Positions 1-5,908 are shown, counted from the first letter of the stretch. The stretch is 10,138 nucleotides of DNA from SYFI01 sp046095485 (GCA_046095485.1 JBJTJN010000013.1:1-10138); one strand, 5' to 3'. Numbers and translations are program-made. The notes: generated from the letters alone by a model not told the origin.

Positions 1-817
1 CGCCGATCATCACGGCCTTCCGCGGCTCGACGTTGCGCGTGAGGATCGGCGTGAGCCCGCCGAGGCCCAGCACGAGGAACCCGCACAGCCCGGCGATTGC
101 CACGTTGGTGGCACCGAGCGTGGTGTAGAGGAAGAGCGGCACCAGCGAGAGCACGGTGCCCTCCATGAACGACATCGTGAAGGCGGCGGGCCCGATGAAC
201 CCCGCGAACCCGATGCCCTGGCCCTTGGGGATTCCCACGCGCATCTCGAACTTGTACGGGCGCCGCGGCACCGTCTCGCGGGCGATCAGCACGCACACCA
301 GGCCGATCACCATCAGCGCCACGTGGAACTCGAACGGCCGGTGCAGGGGGTTGCCCCAGTACTGCGCGATGAGGCCGCCCATGAGCGGGCCCAGGCCGAA
401 CCCGATGCGGAAGAACGCACCGGCGGTCATCGATGCCAGCGCCTTGGCGCCCGGCCGCGCGTGGTCGATAACGAACGCCGTGCCCACGCCGAGGTACATG
501 CCGATCGCCAGCCCCTGCAGCACGCGCCCGGCGAAGAGCAGCGGCACCGACTCGGCGAACGAGAACACCAGCGACGCGGAGGTCATCACGAGCATGGCCG
601 GGATGGCCAGGCGCTTGCGGCCCAGGCGGTCGGCGGCATTGCCGGCCAGCAGCATGGTGGGCACCACCGTGGCCGTGTAGGTGGCGAACAGCAGCATGAG
701 CACGCCGTTCGACAGCTGGTAGGTGCCCTGGTACAGCGGGAGGAGCGGCGTGATGATGCTGGTGCCCATCGTGAACACCAGCAGGGCCACGAGGGCGAGG
801 TACGACCCGCGGGTCAC
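1..817 (-). CDS. MFS transporter, 12-TM type, C-terminal part cut by window edge
   Basis: This is a partial major facilitator superfamily transporter. It opens with GTG at 817 and stays open for 272 codons to the left edge, so about the first two thirds of a usual ~400-residue protein is present. Helix 1 is near residues 7-28. MFS motif A follows helix 2 as G59-N-A-A-D63-R-L-G66-R67-K-R69. Further helices are near 73-88, 94-118, 131-152 and 164-180, giving the usual six-helix half. A basic central loop (R185-R193) then leads into the second half, with helices near 203-231 and 239-260. The GTG overlaps the TGA of the upstream DHA2 exporter (GTGA), so translation is probably coupled; no good Shine-Dalgarno is seen. 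Drug or metabolite efflux by proton antiport is the family role. The substrate cannot be read from the sequence. Confidence 0.88.
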   Translation of the reverse strand, partial: MTRGSYLALVALLVFTMGTSIITPLLPLYQGTYQLSNGVLMLLFATYTATVVPTMLLAGNAADRLGRKRLAIPAMLVMTSASLVFSFAESVPLLFAGRVLQGLAIGMYLGVGTAFVIDHARPGAKALASMTAGAFFRIGFGLGPLMGGLIAQYWGNPLHRPFEFHVALMVIGLVCVLIARETVPRRPYKFEMRVGIPKGQGIGFAGFIGPAAFTMSFMEGTVLSLVPLFLYTTLGATNVAIAGLCGFLVLGLGGLTPILTRNVEPRKAVMIG

Positions 818-2319
818 TTCGTGCCGCCCGGCCCTGTCCCGGATACGCGCGCCACGATGGTGGCTCCCGGACCGATCACGCGCGGCACGCGGAATGCCGC
901 GATGGCGCCCAGCACGAGGATGCCCGCGCCCACCAGCAGCGCGTTGCGCATGCCGTCGGCCACCAGGGCGCGAAGCGGTGCGCTCACCAGGCCGTCCTCG
1001 GCCGTGACGGTGGCGGGGATCGTCATGGCCACCACGGTGCTGAGCAACGCGCCGCCGAGCGCGCCGCCCGAGTAGCGCGACACGTTGGGCAGCGACGACG
1101 CCACGCCCAGGCGGTCCTCCGGCACCTCGTGGATGACCGTGGTGGTCACGGGTGCCGTGGATGTGGCCAGGCCCAGGGCCAGCAGCACCATGCCGGGCAG
1201 CACCGCGTAGTAGGCCTCGAACCCGAACCCGTAGGCCAGCACCAGGGCGCCCGTGACCGCCAGCACGAGCGACACCCGCATCATGCGGTCGCTACCCACG
1301 CGCGTGAGCAGGCGGCCCGACGTGGGTGATCCCACCATGAACGACAGCGCCACCGGGGTGATGGCCAGCGACAGCATCACGTTGCTGTAGCCCAGCACCG
1401 CCGTGAAGTAGAACGGCAGCAGCAAAAGGGTGCCGAACATCGTGGCGCCCACGCAGAAGCCCGCGATGTTGGGGTTGCGCACGGTGCGAAGGCGGAACAG
1501 GCCGAGGTCCACCATCGGGTCGGCGGCGCGGGTCTCGCGCCAGCAGAACAGCGCCAGCCCCAGCACGCCCAGGGCCAGCATGGCCAGGGTCTTGCCCGAC
1601 GCCCATCCCCAGGCCGAGGCGCTGGTGAGGGCGGTGAGTATGGGGAACAACCCGAGGGCAGCGAGCCCGGCGCCCGCGAGGTCGAATGGCCGCTTGGGAC
1701 CGGGGGGCCTGCGGTGCATCACCAGCGCCGCGCCGATGAGCACCAGCGCACCCACCACCGGCGTGAACCAGAACACGCTGCGCCACCCCCAGATGCCCAC
1801 CAGCACCCCCGCGATGTTGAGCGACACCACCGGGGCCACGGTGATGATGGCCGTGAGTATCCCGATGGCCAGGCCGCGCTGGTTGGGGGGGAAGAGGATG
1901 GCCGCGTAGGCGTACGCGGTGGGGGCCATGGCCGATGCGCCCACGCCCTGGAGGATGCGGAACACCACGAGCGAGGGCTCGTTCCACGCGAGCGCGCACA
2001 GCACCGATGCCAGCACCATCACCACCACGCCCAGCACGAAGATGCGGCGCCTGCCGTAGAGGTCGCCCGCGCGGCCCGCGATGGGCAGCAGCACCGCCTG
2101 GGTGACGAGGAAGCCCGTCACCACCCAGCCCGCCGTGGACACGTTGGCGTCGAAGTCGCGGGAGATATCGGGCAGGGCGATGTTGACGATGCTGATGTTC
2201 AGCACCGAGAGCATCATGCCGCCGGCCACCACCGTCATGGCCATCCACCGCCACCGCGGGCTCGCCCTCAGGCGGGCGCGGATCTCGCGCAGGCGCGCTG
2301 GCAGCAAGGTCTCCTGCAC
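814..2319 (-). CDS. MFS efflux transporter, DHA2 (14-TM, EmrB/QacA-like) family
   Basis: From the GTG at 2319 this encodes 501 residues, the usual DHA2 length. Helix 1 ends with the DHA2 signature around LNISIVNIALPDIS. Motif A follows as GRAGDLYGRRR (about residues 82-92). The motif C region around helix 5 reads GILTAIITVAPVVSLNIAG, and the paired Gly-Trp-Arg of helix 6 is present (GIWGWRSVFW). Family members export drugs or metabolites by proton antiport at the inner membrane. The reading frame continues upstream to an ATG at 2403, but that would run into the divergent gene at 2370 and add a Ser/Arg/Pro-rich tail unlike a transporter. The GTG at 2319 has a TANNNT hexamer (TACCCT) 7 nt before it, which fits a leaderless mRNA. 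A CsoR-operator-like palindrome covers this promoter, so control by the repressor at 4655 is plausible. An internal ATG at 2244 is a less likely start. Confidence 0.9.
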   Translation of the reverse strand: MQETLLPARLREIRARLRASPRWRWMAMTVVAGGMMLSVLNISIVNIALPDISRDFDANVSTAGWVVTGFLVTQAVLLPIAGRAGDLYGRRRIFVLGVVVMVLASVLCALAWNEPSLVVFRILQGVGASAMAPTAYAYAAILFPPNQRGLAIGILTAIITVAPVVSLNIAGVLVGIWGWRSVFWFTPVVGALVLIGAALVMHRRPPGPKRPFDLAGAGLAALGLFPILTALTSASAWGWASGKTLAMLALGVLGLALFCWRETRAADPMVDLGLFRLRTVRNPNIAGFCVGATMFGTLLLLPFYFTAVLGYSNVMLSLAITPVALSFMVGSPTSGRLLTRVGSDRMMRVSLVLAVTGALVLAYGFGFEAYYAVLPGMVLLALGLATSTAPVTTTVIHEVPEDRLGVASSLPNVSRYSGGALGGALLSTVVAMTIPATVTAEDGLVSAPLRALVADGMRNALLVGAGILVLGAIAAFRVPRVIGPGATIVARVSGTGPGGTK

Positions 2320-2326
2320 GCCGCCG

Positions 2327-2332
2327 AGGGTA
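2327..2332 (-). promoter_or_regulatory. -10 hexamer of leaderless DHA2 exporter promoter
   Basis: On the minus strand the hexamer TACCCT ends 7 nt before the GTG at 2319, and there is no purine-rich Shine-Dalgarno in between. The same hexamer stands 8 nt before the HAD gene start at 7660. TANNNT at this distance is the usual picture of a leaderless transcript in actinobacteria. No convincing -35 element is seen. The hexamer overlaps the left end of the operator-like palindrome at 2331. Confidence 0.5.
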
Positions 2333-2349
2333 TACCCCCCGGGGGTCCG
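2331..2349. promoter_or_regulatory. CsoR-family operator-like site, divergent promoter
   Basis: The core TATACC-CCCC-GGGGGT (2331-2346) is a G/C-tract inverted repeat (A-C6-G5-T) with an A/T-rich left flank, the form known for CsoR-family operators. It matches the site before trxB at 12 of 12 fixed positions (TATACC-N4-GGGGGT). The right flank here is degenerate (CCG instead of ATA). It lies in the 50 bp between two divergent starts. It overlaps the exporter -10 on one side and the expected -35 zone of the membrane-protein gene on the other, so one bound repressor could shut both. Confidence 0.6.
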
Positions 2350-2354
2350 GCGGG

Positions 2355-2360
2355 CTAGCC
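2355..2360 (+). promoter_or_regulatory. -10 hexamer of leaderless promoter for the four-helix membrane protein
   Basis: TAGCCT fits TANNNT and ends 9 nt before the GTG at 2370. No Shine-Dalgarno lies between, so the transcript probably begins at or next to the start codon. The expected -35 zone (about 2332-2337) falls inside the operator-like palindrome, where no good -35 match is visible. Confidence 0.45.
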
Positions 2361-2369
2361 TTCCCCGCC

Positions 2370-2966
2370 GTGGCGAGGAAGACCCGCAAGACGCCCAAGG
2401 CAATCCGCGTGGGCGACCGTGACCTGCTCTGGGACTACGCGCGCCTCGCGCGCATGTACGGCATCCAGCTGCTCGGGGTGTCGGTGGCGCTCGTGGTGGT
2501 GTCCATCATCCTCGAGGCCACCTCCGAGGACGGCTGGTCGTGGTGGTGGCTCGGCACGCTCGTGGCGATGACCGGCATCACCGGGCTCATCTTCTTCCCC
2601 ATCCTGCGCGTGTGGCTGCGCAAGGGCGGCCTGCCGTCCATCCGCCTGCCCGATGCCCAGCCGGCCGAGGGCCGCCGCATGCTGTCGGCCGCCCCCGGCG
2701 ACTGGCGCAGTTTCGCCGCCATCGTCGCCGTGCTGCTGTTCATCTCGGCCGGCGCCACCCTGCTGTTCCTCGTGGCCGTGCTCGGCCGCGGCGGCACCGC
2801 CGAGGGAGTGGTCATCGGCGTGCTGCTGGCCTGGGGCTTCGTCACCCTCGAGGACGCCCGGCGCATCGCCCGTACCCAACTCGAGGAGAAGCGCACCTAC
2901 TGGGCCGCCGCCCGCCGCCCCTGGGGCGCCGGCAACCGCCTGGTCTTCACGGTCTCGCGCGGATGA
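2370..2966 (+). CDS. four-helix membrane protein of unknown function
   Basis: This 198-residue protein is not recognised. It begins with a very basic N-terminus (residues 2-13, six Lys/Arg). Four hydrophobic segments follow: about 31-49, 58-83 (with a run of four Trp at 57-60), 115-138 and 144-162. The linker at 84-113 is Pro/Arg-rich and cytoplasmic by the positive-inside rule. The C-terminus (163-198) is charged, with EDARRIARTQLEEKR suggesting a short amphipathic helix. Good codon use, four clean helices and a promoter-like element support it as a real gene. The GTG start is chosen because TAGCCT stands 9 nt upstream, as at other leaderless starts here. It is divergent from the DHA2 exporter and shares its operator-like site, so the two may be co-controlled. 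It could be an accessory protein to export or a stand-alone envelope protein; the sequence does not decide. Confidence 0.8.
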   Translation: MARKTRKTPKAIRVGDRDLLWDYARLARMYGIQLLGVSVALVVVSIILEATSEDGWSWWWLGTLVAMTGITGLIFFPILRVWLRKGGLPSIRLPDAQPAEGRRMLSAAPGDWRSFAAIVAVLLFISAGATLLFLVAVLGRGGTAEGVVIGVLLAWGFVTLEDARRIARTQLEEKRTYWAAARRPWGAGNRLVFTVSRG

Positions 2967-2973
2967 CCCAGCG

Positions 2974-2994
2974 CCGGTGGGGGCACCCCCCCGG
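2974..2994. terminator. G/C-rich hairpin, possible terminator
   Basis: CCGG-T-GGGG can pair with CCCC-C-CCGG around a 3-base GCA loop, giving eight G/C pairs with one T/C mismatch. It starts 8 nt after the stop of the four-helix protein and lies before the trx operon. There is no following T-run, so it is not a classical intrinsic terminator. It may still slow RNA polymerase or protect a 3' end. Confidence 0.35.
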
Positions 2995-3059
2995 TGACCG
3001 CCACTAAACCCACCGCGTGCGTTAATGGCCCTGACACCGGGGTACGTCCTGCGGCATGG

Positions 3060-3065
3060 TACCTT
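3060..3065 (+). promoter_or_regulatory. candidate -10 for the trxB operon
   Basis: TACCTT fits TANNNT. It would place the transcription start near 3072, leaving a short leader of about 20 nt that carries the GAGGGGG ribosome binding site. No convincing -35 lies at 17-18 bp upstream (CTGACA at 3031 is too far). An alternative is TATAGG at 3088-3093 driving a leaderless start at the GTG at 3102, 8 nt further on. Confidence 0.3.
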
Positions 3066-3072
3066 CTAGAGG

Positions 3073-3091
3073 TATACCGGGAGGGGGTATA
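3073..3091. promoter_or_regulatory. CsoR-family operator-like site before trxB, covering its ribosome binding site
   Basis: This is a near-perfect interrupted palindrome, TATACC-N7-GGTATA, with a G-tract centre typical of CsoR-family operators. It shares TATACC-N4-GGGGGT in the same register with the site at 2331. It ends 1 nt before the GTG at 3093 and contains the GAGGGGG ribosome binding site. It would therefore lie at about +1 to +20 of a transcript from the TACCTT promoter. Because the repressor gene is the last gene of this operon, binding would give negative autoregulation. Confidence 0.65.
3081..3087 (+). promoter_or_regulatory. ribosome binding site of trxB, inside the operator
   Basis: GAGGGGG ends 5 nt before the GTG at 3093 and supports that start over the in-frame GTG at 3102. 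The bases are shared with the right half of the operator-like palindrome, so both functions constrain the same G-run. Confidence 0.5.
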
Positions 3092-3092
3092 G

Positions 3093-4061
3093 GTGGGTGA
3101 GGTGAACGAGGTGCTCATCATCGGCAGCGGGCCCGCGGGGCTGACGGCTGCCATCTATGCCGCGCGGGCCGGGCTGGAGCCGCTCGTGATCGAGGGCTAT
3201 GGCGCCGGCGGGCAGCTGATGATCACCACCGACGTCGAGAATTATCCGGGGTTCCCGGACGGGGTGCAGGGGCCCGAGATGATGCAGATGTTCCGCGCGC
3301 AGGCCGAGCGATTCGGCACCCGGTTCATCACGGCCGACGTCAGCCGCGTGGACTTCTCGGAGCGCCCCTTCCGCGTATGGGTGAACGACGACGAGCACGT
3401 GGCCAACGCGGTCGTGGTGTCCACCGGGGCCTCGGCCCGCTGGCTGGGCATCGAGGGCGAGGCCCGCATGATGGGCCGCGGCGTGAGCGCCTGCGCCACC
3501 TGCGACGGCTTCTTCTTCAAGGACAAGCCGGTGGTCGTGGTGGGCGGGGGCGACACCGCCATGGAGGAGGCCCTCTTCCTCACCCGCATGTGCGAGAGCG
3601 TCACCATCGTGCACCGCCGTGATGAGTTCCGGGCGTCGGCCATCATGGCCCGGCGCGTGCTGGACAACCCGAAGATCACCGTGCGCTGGAACGCCGTGGT
3701 GGAGGACGTCGAGGGGGACACCGTGGTGACCGGCGTGAAGGTGCGCGACACCGTGACGGGCGAGGAGGAGGTCATCCCGGCCGCCGCGATGTTCGTGGCC
3801 ATCGGGCACCAGCCCAACACCTCGCTGTTCGAGGGCCTGCTCGACATGGATGACGAGGGCTACCTGCGCACCACGCCGGGCGGCACCTACACCAACATCG
3901 AGGGCGTCTTCGCGTGCGGGGACGTGCAGGACACCGTATACCGACAGGCGGTCACCGCCGCGGGCAGCGGATGCATGGCGGCGATCGACGCCGAGAGATG
4001 GCTCGAGGCCCAGGAGGCCGGAGCCGGGGATCACGCGGGCGCGGGCGCGTCCGCCGACTGA
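3093..4061 (+). CDS. trxB: thioredoxin reductase (NADPH, FAD)
   Basis: A 322-residue, full-length low-molecular-weight thioredoxin reductase, which passes electrons from NADPH through FAD to thioredoxin in the cytoplasm. The FAD-binding Rossmann motif GSGPAG is at residues 11-16. The redox-active CATC pair is C134 and C137, followed by D138. The NADPH motif GGGDTAMEEA is at 151-160, and the NADPH-selective HRRDEFRAS is at 174-182. The C-terminal FAD motif GVFACGD is at 271-277, followed by the conserved YRQAVTAAGSG. The last ~20 residues are an Ala/Gly-rich tail beyond the core. The GTG at 3093 follows GAGGGGG by 5 nt; a GTG at 3102 would remove only three residues. It heads a four-gene operon with trxA 12 nt downstream. 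The operator-like palindrome upstream suggests control by the repressor encoded at the end of the same operon. Confidence 0.97.
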   Translation: MGEVNEVLIIGSGPAGLTAAIYAARAGLEPLVIEGYGAGGQLMITTDVENYPGFPDGVQGPEMMQMFRAQAERFGTRFITADVSRVDFSERPFRVWVNDDEHVANAVVVSTGASARWLGIEGEARMMGRGVSACATCDGFFFKDKPVVVVGGGDTAMEEALFLTRMCESVTIVHRRDEFRASAIMARRVLDNPKITVRWNAVVEDVEGDTVVTGVKVRDTVTGEEEVIPAAAMFVAIGHQPNTSLFEGLLDMDDEGYLRTTPGGTYTNIEGVFACGDVQDTVYRQAVTAAGSGCMAAIDAERWLEAQEAGAGDHAGAGASAD

Positions 4062-4062
4062 C

Positions 4063-4068
4063 GAGGAG
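4063..4068 (+). promoter_or_regulatory. ribosome binding site of trxA
   Basis: GAGGAG ends 5 nt before the ATG at 4074 and lies in the 12-nt gap after the trxB stop. It shows that this genome uses canonical Shine-Dalgarno sites for internal operon genes, in contrast to the leaderless first genes. Confidence 0.75.
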
Positions 4069-4073
4069 ACGAG

Positions 4074-4394
4074 ATGGGTGAGGTCATCGAGATCACCAGC
4101 GACACCTTCCAGGGGCTCGTGCTGGAGAGCGAGAAGCCCGTGGTGGTGGACTTCTGGGCGCCGTGGTGCGGACCGTGCCGCATGATCGCCCCGGTGATCG
4201 ACGAGATCGCCGCCGACCGCGAGGACATCGTGGTGGGCAAGGTCAACGTGGACGACGCGCCGGACATCGCGCAGCGCTACGGGATCCAGGGCATCCCGTT
4301 CATCGGGCTGTTCGAGAACGGCCAGCTGGTGCGCAACGCCGTGGGCGCCATGCCGCGCGCGGGCATCGAGCAGGCCCTGGGCCTGGGGGGCTGA
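4074..4394 (+). CDS. trxA: thioredoxin
   Basis: A 106-residue, full-length single-domain thioredoxin that reduces protein disulfides in the cytoplasm and is recharged by the TrxB encoded just upstream. The classical active site WCGPC is at W31-C35 (C32 and C35), preceded by VVVDFWAP. The cis-proline loop is GIP at residues 73-75. The following residue is Phe rather than the common Thr, a minor variation. The conserved glycines of the C-terminal half (ENGQLV, VGAMP) are present. The ATG has a clear GAGGAG ribosome binding site. Only 4 nt separate its stop from the GTG of the zinc-ribbon gene, so the four genes from trxB to the repressor are almost certainly one transcript. Confidence 0.97.
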   Translation: MGEVIEITSDTFQGLVLESEKPVVVDFWAPWCGPCRMIAPVIDEIAADREDIVVGKVNVDDAPDIAQRYGIQGIPFIGLFENGQLVRNAVGAMPRAGIEQALGLGG

Positions 4395-4398
4395 CCCG

Positions 4399-4650
4399 GT
4401 GCCCACCTACGACCTCCGGTGCGCGTCATGCGATGCCGGGTTCGAGGTGTTCCGGCAGGGCTTCCTGCGCGATGAGGACCGCGCGTGCCCGTCGTGCGGG
4501 CAGCCCGCCGAGCAGCTGTTCACCGGGTTCGTGGCCGCGCGGTCGAGCACGCAGATGGCCGGTGCCGTCACGGGCGGCGGAGCGGCATCGGCGCCGGCCC
4601 CATCGGGGGGCGGATGCGGGCACGGCGGCTGCGGCTGCGGGGGCCACTAG
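4399..4650 (+). CDS. FmdB-type zinc-ribbon protein with Cys/His tail
   Basis: An 83-residue small zinc-ribbon protein of the FmdB (CxxC...CxxC) family. The start MPTYDLRC is typical. The predicted zinc ligands are C8, C11, C30 and C33, with the aromatic and charged spacing usual for the family. A flexible Ala/Gly/Ser/Pro linker (about 46-72) leads to a tail with C73, H75, C78, C80 and H83. FmdB proteins are called putative regulators, but their biochemical role is unsettled. The Cys/His-rich tail could bind metal or react with sulfur species. The GTG start is chosen for the conserved N-terminus; a G-run 8 nt upstream may serve as ribosome binding site. Its place between thioredoxin and a thiol-sensing repressor suggests a role in metal or sulfur redox balance, which is inference. 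Confidence 0.88.
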   Translation: MPTYDLRCASCDAGFEVFRQGFLRDEDRACPSCGQPAEQLFTGFVAARSSTQMAGAVTGGGAASAPAPSGGGCGHGGCGCGGH

Positions 4651-4654
4651 GGCC

Positions 4655-4939
4655 GTGGCCACCACCGCGTCCACGCCGCCCACCCGCGAGCAGATCATGG
4701 TGCGGCTGCGCCGGGCCGAGGGGCAGCTGCGCGGCGTGCAGCGCATGCTCGACGAGAACGCAGCCTGCGAGGACGTCCTGGTGCAGCTGGCGGCCGTGAC
4801 CGCCGCCCTCGACCAGGTGGGGCTTCACCTCATCGGCGAGCGCCTGCGCCAGTGCCAGCAGGCGGACGGCACCATGTGCTCCGAGGAGCTCGAGCAGGGG
4901 CTCTCCACCCTGCTACGCCACACGCGGCTTTCCCGGTAG
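4655..4939 (+). CDS. CsoR/RcnR/FrmR-family transcriptional repressor, Cys-Arg-Cys (CstR-like) sensor
   Basis: A 94-residue all-helical repressor of the CsoR family (DUF156). Helix 1 has the conserved RLRRAEGQLRGVQRML (17-32). Helix 2 begins at C38 in ACEDVLVQLAAVTAAL. The second sensor Cys is C67, exactly 29 residues later, as for C36 and C65 of Mycobacterium CsoR. The His that completes the Cu(I) site of CsoR (four residues before the second Cys) is replaced by Arg63, so a canonical copper site is absent. Two cysteines without the His is the pattern of CstR-type persulfide/polysulfide sensors. C75 is an extra cysteine. The GTG at 4655 begins 4 nt after the zinc-ribbon stop; the ATG at 4697 would cut into the first helix. 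Operon position and the operator-like site before trxB suggest autoregulation. The 3' end overlaps the convergent membrane-protein gene by 27 bp. Confidence 0.92.
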   Translation: MATTASTPPTREQIMVRLRRAEGQLRGVQRMLDENAACEDVLVQLAAVTAALDQVGLHLIGERLRQCQQADGTMCSEELEQGLSTLLRHTRLSR

Positions 4940-5908
4940 CCGGGGCGCCACGCGCTGCAGGGTGCGGCGCAGCCCGAAGGTGCCGAGCTCGCCGATGAAC
5001 GCCAGCACGCCGATCACCCCCGCATGCCCCTCGTACGGGCCGGTGAAGCGCACCATGAGCCCGCTGTAGAGCAGGGCCGCGAGGAAGATCCACCCGGCAT
5101 TCGGCAGGCGGGTGAGGGCCGTGCCGGCAAGCGCCGCGCCGCCCAGCCACGCGGTGGCCATCACGGCGCCCTGCGAGCCGAGGCCCGGCGCGAGGGCGAT
5201 GCCCGCACTCACCGTGAGCGCGGGCAGGCCGACGCAGTACATGTAGTTGAGGTCCGTGCGGTTGCGCAGCAGCCAGGTGACCAGCGCGCCGGTGATTCCC
5301 ACCGGCATCACCGCCCACGTGGGCAGCCCATCGGTGGGCGGCAGCAGGACGGCGTTGCCGCGGCCCCCCAGGAAGTCGGCGACCTCGTACGAGATGGCCG
5401 ACCCCAGGAACGCCATGAGGCCGATGCGCCCGCCGAAGGCGGGCATCACCGACGGGCCGATCATGCTCCACAGCGTGCCGGCGATGGCGCCCGAGAGCGC
5501 CACCCACCACCACGAGACGGTGATGCTCGGCCCGATGAGCCCGACGAACCCGCCCGAGAAGCCCGCGCAGGTGGCGGGGAAGTCGATGATGCCGAGCGAC
5601 TGCGCGATGCCCAGGGTCACCAGCACCAGCGACACGGCGACCACGGGCTCCACGCCCAGGTCGCGGGCGAGCAGGAATGTGGCCATCGTGCCCACCACCC
5701 CGGTGGCGATGTCCATCACCCGCACGCGGGCGGGCGGAAGCGACGACGCCACGGCGAGCCAGGTGCCCACCAGCGCCAGCATGCCGAGGATCGCCGCGAG
5801 CACCCGCATGTACAGGTTCGGCGCGATCGTGAACGAGGTGACGTACACCACGAGCATGCCGACGAACATCGCCGCGGCCAGCACGTAGGTGCCCGCGTTC
5901 GGCTTCAT
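4913..5908 (-). CDS. polytopic membrane protein, tandem paralogue B (unknown family)
   Basis: A 331-residue membrane protein with roughly ten hydrophobic segments and no recognisable soluble domain. It is a close paralogue of the gene directly upstream (5925-6938). The two align almost without gaps, with 36 identities over the 68 residues from C114 here and C115 there. Shared landmarks are the Cys at 114, FVGL at 121-124, GPSVMP in a Gly-rich helix pair (151-156), RLPNA-x-W (267-273), GHxGVIG (294-300) and APRL (321-324). The Gly-rich helices and the polar GHxGVIG stretch suggest a transport or channel fold, but I do not recognise the family and propose no substrate. The ATG at 5908 lies 16 nt after the paralogue's stop, inside a 20-bp tandem duplication. 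The 3' end overlaps the repressor gene on the other strand. Confidence 0.85.
   Translation of the reverse strand: MKPNAGTYVLAAAMFVGMLVVYVTSFTIAPNLYMRVLAAILGMLALVGTWLAVASSLPPARVRVMDIATGVVGTMATFLLARDLGVEPVVAVSLVLVTLGIAQSLGIIDFPATCAGFSGGFVGLIGPSITVSWWWVALSGAIAGTLWSMIGPSVMPAFGGRIGLMAFLGSAISYEVADFLGGRGNAVLLPPTDGLPTWAVMPVGITGALVTWLLRNRTDLNYMYCVGLPALTVSAGIALAPGLGSQGAVMATAWLGGAALAGTALTRLPNAGWIFLAALLYSGLMVRFTGPYEGHAGVIGVLAFIGELGTFGLRRTLQRVAPRLPGKPRVA

Noticed and set aside
2320..2403. N-terminal extension of the DHA2 exporter to the ATG at 2403
   Set aside because: It would overlap the divergent gene at 2370, translate the operator region into a Ser/Arg/Pro-rich tail, and ignore the TACCCT-N7-GTG leaderless start at 2319.
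3066..4406. 446-codon minus-strand open frame opposite trxB and trxA
   Set aside because: It covers two certain genes on the other strand and has the His/Ala/Gly-rich make-up of an antisense frame, with no recognisable motif.
4163..4654. Extension of the repressor frame upstream to 4163
   Set aside because: This part is a frame-shifted reading of trxA and the zinc-ribbon gene. The family's proteins start near the RLRRAEGQ helix, which the GTG at 4655 precedes by a normal distance.
4655..4939. Calling the repressor a copper-sensing CsoR
   Set aside because: The His ligand of the Cu(I) site is Arg63, and no copper ATPase or copper chaperone gene is in the window.
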